Positions 13,917 to 16,266 of a DNA stretch of 16,266 bases are shown piece by piece. The position numbers and the translations under genes are program-made. Below the pieces are notes generated by a model. The model had not been told where the DNA came from. It saw only the letters and a list, made by a program, of their open reading frames with translations, and ran no database searches. How positions within the stretch are numbered: position 1 is the first letter of the stretch; each line of letters starts with the position of its first letter. Source of the DNA: Gammaproteobacteria bacterium (lineage in GTDB: Bacteria > Pseudomonadota > Gammaproteobacteria > Steroidobacterales > Steroidobacteraceae); assembly GCA_030043215.1 (NCBI GenBank), contig JASHYG010000419.1:1-16266 (forward strand). The letters run 5' to 3'.

Positions 13917-15424
13917 TCCGCTGGCAGCGTAGGGGATCCTTCGGCGAGGCTCCGCGGCGCCGCCTGGGCACAGCCGCGGCGGCCATGCTGGTCGTGCTCG
14001 CCGCGGCGGTGAATTTCCTCGCAGGCCTCGGCCGGCCCGCTTACCCGATCTGGGACGAGAGCTACTACCTCACCTCCGTCGAGCGCTACGAGGCGGGCAT
14101 CGCGCAGTTCGCGAGCCATCCTCCGCTCGGCCTCGCGCTGATCGCCGCCGGCGACGCTCTGCTGCATCCGAACCGGGGGGTCGATACCCGACGGGTGGGG
14201 TGGGACAAGCAGATCGCGGGCGACCAGATCCCTCGGGACTACTCCTTCGCGGGCGTGAGGCTCGCCTCCGGCCTATTCGCGGTACTCGGGGCCGTGCTGT
14301 TCTTCGCGCTCATGCGGGTCCTCACGCGACGGACTCTCTCCGCTCTCGCGCTCGCGAGCCTCTACGTGTTCCAGAACGCGTTCATCGTGCAGTTTCGCGC
14401 CGCCCAGCTCGATGCGTTTCAGGTCGCCTTCGTCATCGCGGCCCTGCTGTGCTTTGCGGTGAGCGCGCAGCGCGGCAGCCGCAGCTCGCCCCTGCTCGAG
14501 CTCGCCTTCGGGGTCGCCTACGGCCTCGCGGTCATGGTGAAAGTGAATGCGGCGGTCCTCGCGCCGCTCGGGGTGATGCTGGTCGTGCGACGCATCGCGA
14601 TGGGGTGGCGCTCGGTGCCCAGAGGACCTCTGCTGCTGACGGCGGCGCGCGACGGCGCCATCATGGTCGCGGGCTGTCTCGCGGCCGTTACCGCCGTCTT
14701 CACGCTTCACTTCGCCCTCAATCGAGTGCCACCCGACGCTCACAGTCCCGCCGGCCGCAAGGACCTTGCGTTCATCTCGAGCGCCTACTCGGCGTACCTG
14801 CATCACGAGCGGCCGCTGTCCCCCGCGGTGGTATGGGATGCGGCGCGCGACTACAGCCGATTCATGACGGCCGATTTCAAGGGTGTGCCGCGATCCGATC
14901 CGAACGGCTCGACGCCGCTCGAATGGCCGCTCGGCCGGGGGACGATCAACTATCGATGGGACTCGACCGGGCGCGAGACGGCGTATGTCCAGCTTGTCGG
15001 CAATCCCGCCGGATGGCTGCTCGGTCTCGCAGCGCTCATCGCCTCGCTCGCGCTCGTCGCGCTGCCGCGGCCCGGCCGGCGGCCCTCGGCTCATCCGGAG
15101 CGCCGCGCCCTCACGATCATGCTGCTGCTGCAGTACCTCGTATTCATGGCCGTGCACCTCTATCTCGGCACGCACCGCGTCATGTACCTCTATCACTACT
15201 TCATTGGACTGCTGCTGACGCTCTGCCTCATCCCCCTTGCCGCAGCGGAGGCCGCCGAGCGCTGGCCGGCGCTTTGCGCGCAGCGCACGGCGCTACTCGG
15301 GGCGATGTGCGTACTGCTCTGGGCCGGGTTCTTCTTCTACGCTCCCCTCACATTTCACTGGTACCTCACGCACGGACAGTGCGAGTGGCGCGACGTGCTG
15401 CAGCACGTCGTGAGCTGCCAGTAA
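13913..15424 (+). CDS. PMT/GT39-like integral membrane glycosyltransferase
   Basis: 503 residues from TTG 13913, overlapping the previous stop as TTGA; ATG 13985 (residue 25) is the alternative. A basic lead precedes helix 1 (~23-40). The first outside loop carries the family features: acidic pair in PIWDESYY (~47-52) and SHPPLG (~68-73), like the DE and HPP motifs of protein O-mannosyltransferases and ArnT-type enzymes. About 9-11 hydrophobic segments follow, with a large polar loop at ~280-360. Such GT-C enzymes move a sugar from a polyprenyl-phosphate carrier to protein or lipid on the outer face of the inner membrane. Donor and acceptor are unknown. The coupled upstream gene may be a partner. 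Confidence 0.85.
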   Translation: MIRWQRRGSFGEAPRRRLGTAAAAMLVVLAAAVNFLAGLGRPAYPIWDESYYLTSVERYEAGIAQFASHPPLGLALIAAGDALLHPNRGVDTRRVGWDKQIAGDQIPRDYSFAGVRLASGLFAVLGAVLFFALMRVLTRRTLSALALASLYVFQNAFIVQFRAAQLDAFQVAFVIAALLCFAVSAQRGSRSSPLLELAFGVAYGLAVMVKVNAAVLAPLGVMLVVRRIAMGWRSVPRGPLLLTAARDGAIMVAGCLAAVTAVFTLHFALNRVPPDAHSPAGRKDLAFISSAYSAYLHHERPLSPAVVWDAARDYSRFMTADFKGVPRSDPNGSTPLEWPLGRGTINYRWDSTGRETAYVQLVGNPAGWLLGLAALIASLALVALPRPGRRPSAHPERRALTIMLLLQYLVFMAVHLYLGTHRVMYLYHYFIGLLLTLCLIPLAAAEAAERWPALCAQRTALLGAMCVLLWAGFFFYAPLTFHWYLTHGQCEWRDVLQHVVSCQ

Positions 15425-15438
15425 GGGCGCCTCGTGGC

Positions 15439-15468
15439 CGGACGCCCGGCGCTGCGGGCTGGCGTCCG
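15439..15468. terminator. 8-bp hairpin after the glycosyltransferase gene
   Basis: CGGACGCC (15439-15446) pairs perfectly with GGCGTCCG (15461-15468) around a 14-base loop, 14 bases after the TAA. A T-tract is lacking, so it may be a weak or Rho-assisted terminator. Confidence 0.35.
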
Positions 15469-15509
15469 CATTGACTTCTCAATGGCGGATGGCCGAGTAT
15501 TCTCCGTCG

Positions 15510-15527
15510 CTCGCTCGGAAGAGCGAG
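15510..15527 (+). other. 7-bp stem with GGAA (GNRA) tetraloop upstream of the sigma factor
   Basis: CTCGCTC, GGAA, GAGCGAG forms a perfect 7-bp stem closed by a GNRA tetraloop, 43 bases before the sigma factor ATG. If transcribed it would be a stable hairpin in the 5' leader. Function unknown. Confidence 0.4.
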
Positions 15528-15570
15528 AGCCGCTACGCCGACGGCGAGCGGGTGACCGTGTGGGAGGGGC

Positions 15571-16266
15571 ATGGTCCAGTTCGACAGGCAGCGCTGGTTC
15601 GCGCAGCAGATTCTCGTGCACGAGAGGCAGCTGCGCACCTACCTGCGGCGGTACCTGAGGGGGCGCTCCGATGTGGCGGACGGCGTTCAGGAGACCTACG
15701 CGAGGCTGCTCAGCCTGTCCGACGGCGCGCTCGTCGCCATTCGCCATCCCCATGCGTTTCTGTTCGCAGCGGCGCGCAACGTCGCGCTCGAGTGGCTGCG
15801 CCGAGAACGGATGATTTTCCGCGATCTGATGGCGGAAACGGGCGCCGCGCGCATCTTAGACGAGGGGCCCAGCGCGTACGAGCAGCTGAGCGCGCGGCAG
15901 GAGCTGACTCTTCTCGCGGGGGCCATCGCATCCCTGCCGGAGCGATGCCGTCAGGTGCTGACGCTGCGCAAGCTCTATGGTCTGTCGCAGAAGGAGATCG
16001 CCTCGCGGCTCGGCATCTCGGAGAACACCGTCGAGAAGCATGCCGCGAATGGAGTCAGGCTCTGTGCCGACTACCTCTACGCATTCGGGACGGAGAGCGC
16101 CCGCGAGCGGCCGCCACGTGCGGCGCGGCGCTCGGCCGCGGCATCCCGCTCCAGACCGTCTCGATATGCAGGCGAGCCTCTGGATCGCGAGGCTCGACTC
16201 GAGCGGGCCGGGCGGCCCGCTGCGCGCGCGATTCGAGCGCTGGCGGTCGTCGAGCCCGAGGTGTGA
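15571..16266 (+). CDS. FecI-like ECF RNA polymerase sigma factor
   Basis: ECF-type sigma factor that directs RNA polymerase to a small regulon, often for TonB-dependent uptake. The frame from ATG 15571 gives 231 residues; GGAGG is only 3 bases away from ATG, so GTG 15616 could be the true start. Region 2 is at ~15-80 (LRTYLRRYLRGRSDVADGVQETYARLL, FLFAAARNVALEWLRRER). Region 4 is at ~118-165 (LPERCRQVLTLRKLYGLSQKEIASRLGISENTVEKHAANG), containing the helix-turn-helix. Homology seems to end near residue ~173 (YLYAFG), the usual FecI length. The remaining ~58 residues are Arg/Ala-rich and overlap a FecR-like frame, so the native end is uncertain. The stop TGA is the last codon in the window. Confidence 0.9.
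   Translation: MVQFDRQRWFAQQILVHERQLRTYLRRYLRGRSDVADGVQETYARLLSLSDGALVAIRHPHAFLFAAARNVALEWLRRERMIFRDLMAETGAARILDEGPSAYEQLSARQELTLLAGAIASLPERCRQVLTLRKLYGLSQKEIASRLGISENTVEKHAANGVRLCADYLYAFGTESARERPPRAARRSAAASRSRPSRYAGEPLDREARLERAGRPAARAIRALAVVEPEV
16166..16266 (+). CDS. FecR-like anti-sigma/sensor protein, N-terminus only (runs off window)
   Basis: In the frame one base ahead of the sigma factor, ATG 16166 opens ASLWIARLDSSGPGG followed by RFERWRSSSP. This matches the pattern at the N-terminus of FecR proteins (DUF4880: A..W..RL.s......F..W...sP). Upstream GTG 16118 is an alternative start giving a more usual lead of ~20 residues. FecR proteins are single-pass inner-membrane partners that hold and activate the FecI-type sigma factor encoded just upstream, which fits the order here. 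The overlap of at least 100 bases with the annotated sigma frame is unusual. Only about 33 codons are visible, so the call rests on a short pattern. Confidence 0.5.
   Translation, partial: MQASLWIARLDSSGPGGPLRARFERWRSSSPRC

Noticed and set aside
14273..15196. 307-residue minus-strand frame opposite the glycosyltransferase
   Set aside because: Charged, low-complexity (Glu/Arg/His/Gln) translation antisense to a clear membrane protein gene; typical shadow.

Overview
This is a GC-rich (roughly two-thirds G+C by eye), densely coded bacterial chromosomal segment. It fits a high-GC Pseudomonadota (proteobacterial) genome. The reasons are a FecI-type sigma factor followed by the start of a FecR-like gene, a GFA-family protein, a POT peptide transporter, a Tat-type signal and frequent GTG/TTG starts. 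I cannot name a genus from sequence alone. I see no tRNA, rRNA, CRISPR array, transposase or integrase. No gap between genes exceeds 300 bases.

Layout. (1) 1-898: the 3' part of a YajO-like aldo/keto reductase cut by the window edge, then a hairpin. (2) 1073-2455 (-): a Fic-domain protein with an N-terminal winged helix, a TTG start and a degenerate Fic motif. Upstream is an AT-rich region with a candidate promoter covered by four phased copies of a 15-bp motif (2478-2551). (3) 2607-5043: two divergent citrate-synthase-family genes, one with an N-terminal DNA-binding helix-turn-helix. A 67-base gap between them holds repeated TTGAC/GTCAA inverted repeats. (4) 5246-6930 (+): a run of small genes: a single-pass membrane protein, a GFA zinc protein, a HAD phosphatase and a two-pass membrane protein. 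(5) 6967-9052: a Tat-signal short-chain dehydrogenase and a membrane-anchored alpha/beta hydrolase, divergent. (6) 13149-9049 (-): an aldehyde dehydrogenase overlapping an O-methyltransferase by 4 bases, then a POT peptide transporter whose stop codon shares CTAG with the hydrolase stop. (7) 13428-15424 (+): an unrecognised 162-residue protein overlapping by 4 bases a PMT/GT39-like membrane glycosyltransferase. (8) 15571-16266 (+): a FecI-like ECF sigma factor whose 3' end overlaps the start of a FecR-like anti-sigma gene that leaves the window.

Most genes look like ordinary accessory metabolism. The two loci I find most worth testing both combine a protein carrying its own DNA-binding domain with a repeated motif at its own promoter: the Fic gene with its phased 15-mers, and the HTH-citrate synthase with its TTGAC palindromes. 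Self-regulation is inference in both cases. The repeats, starts and motif residues are read directly.
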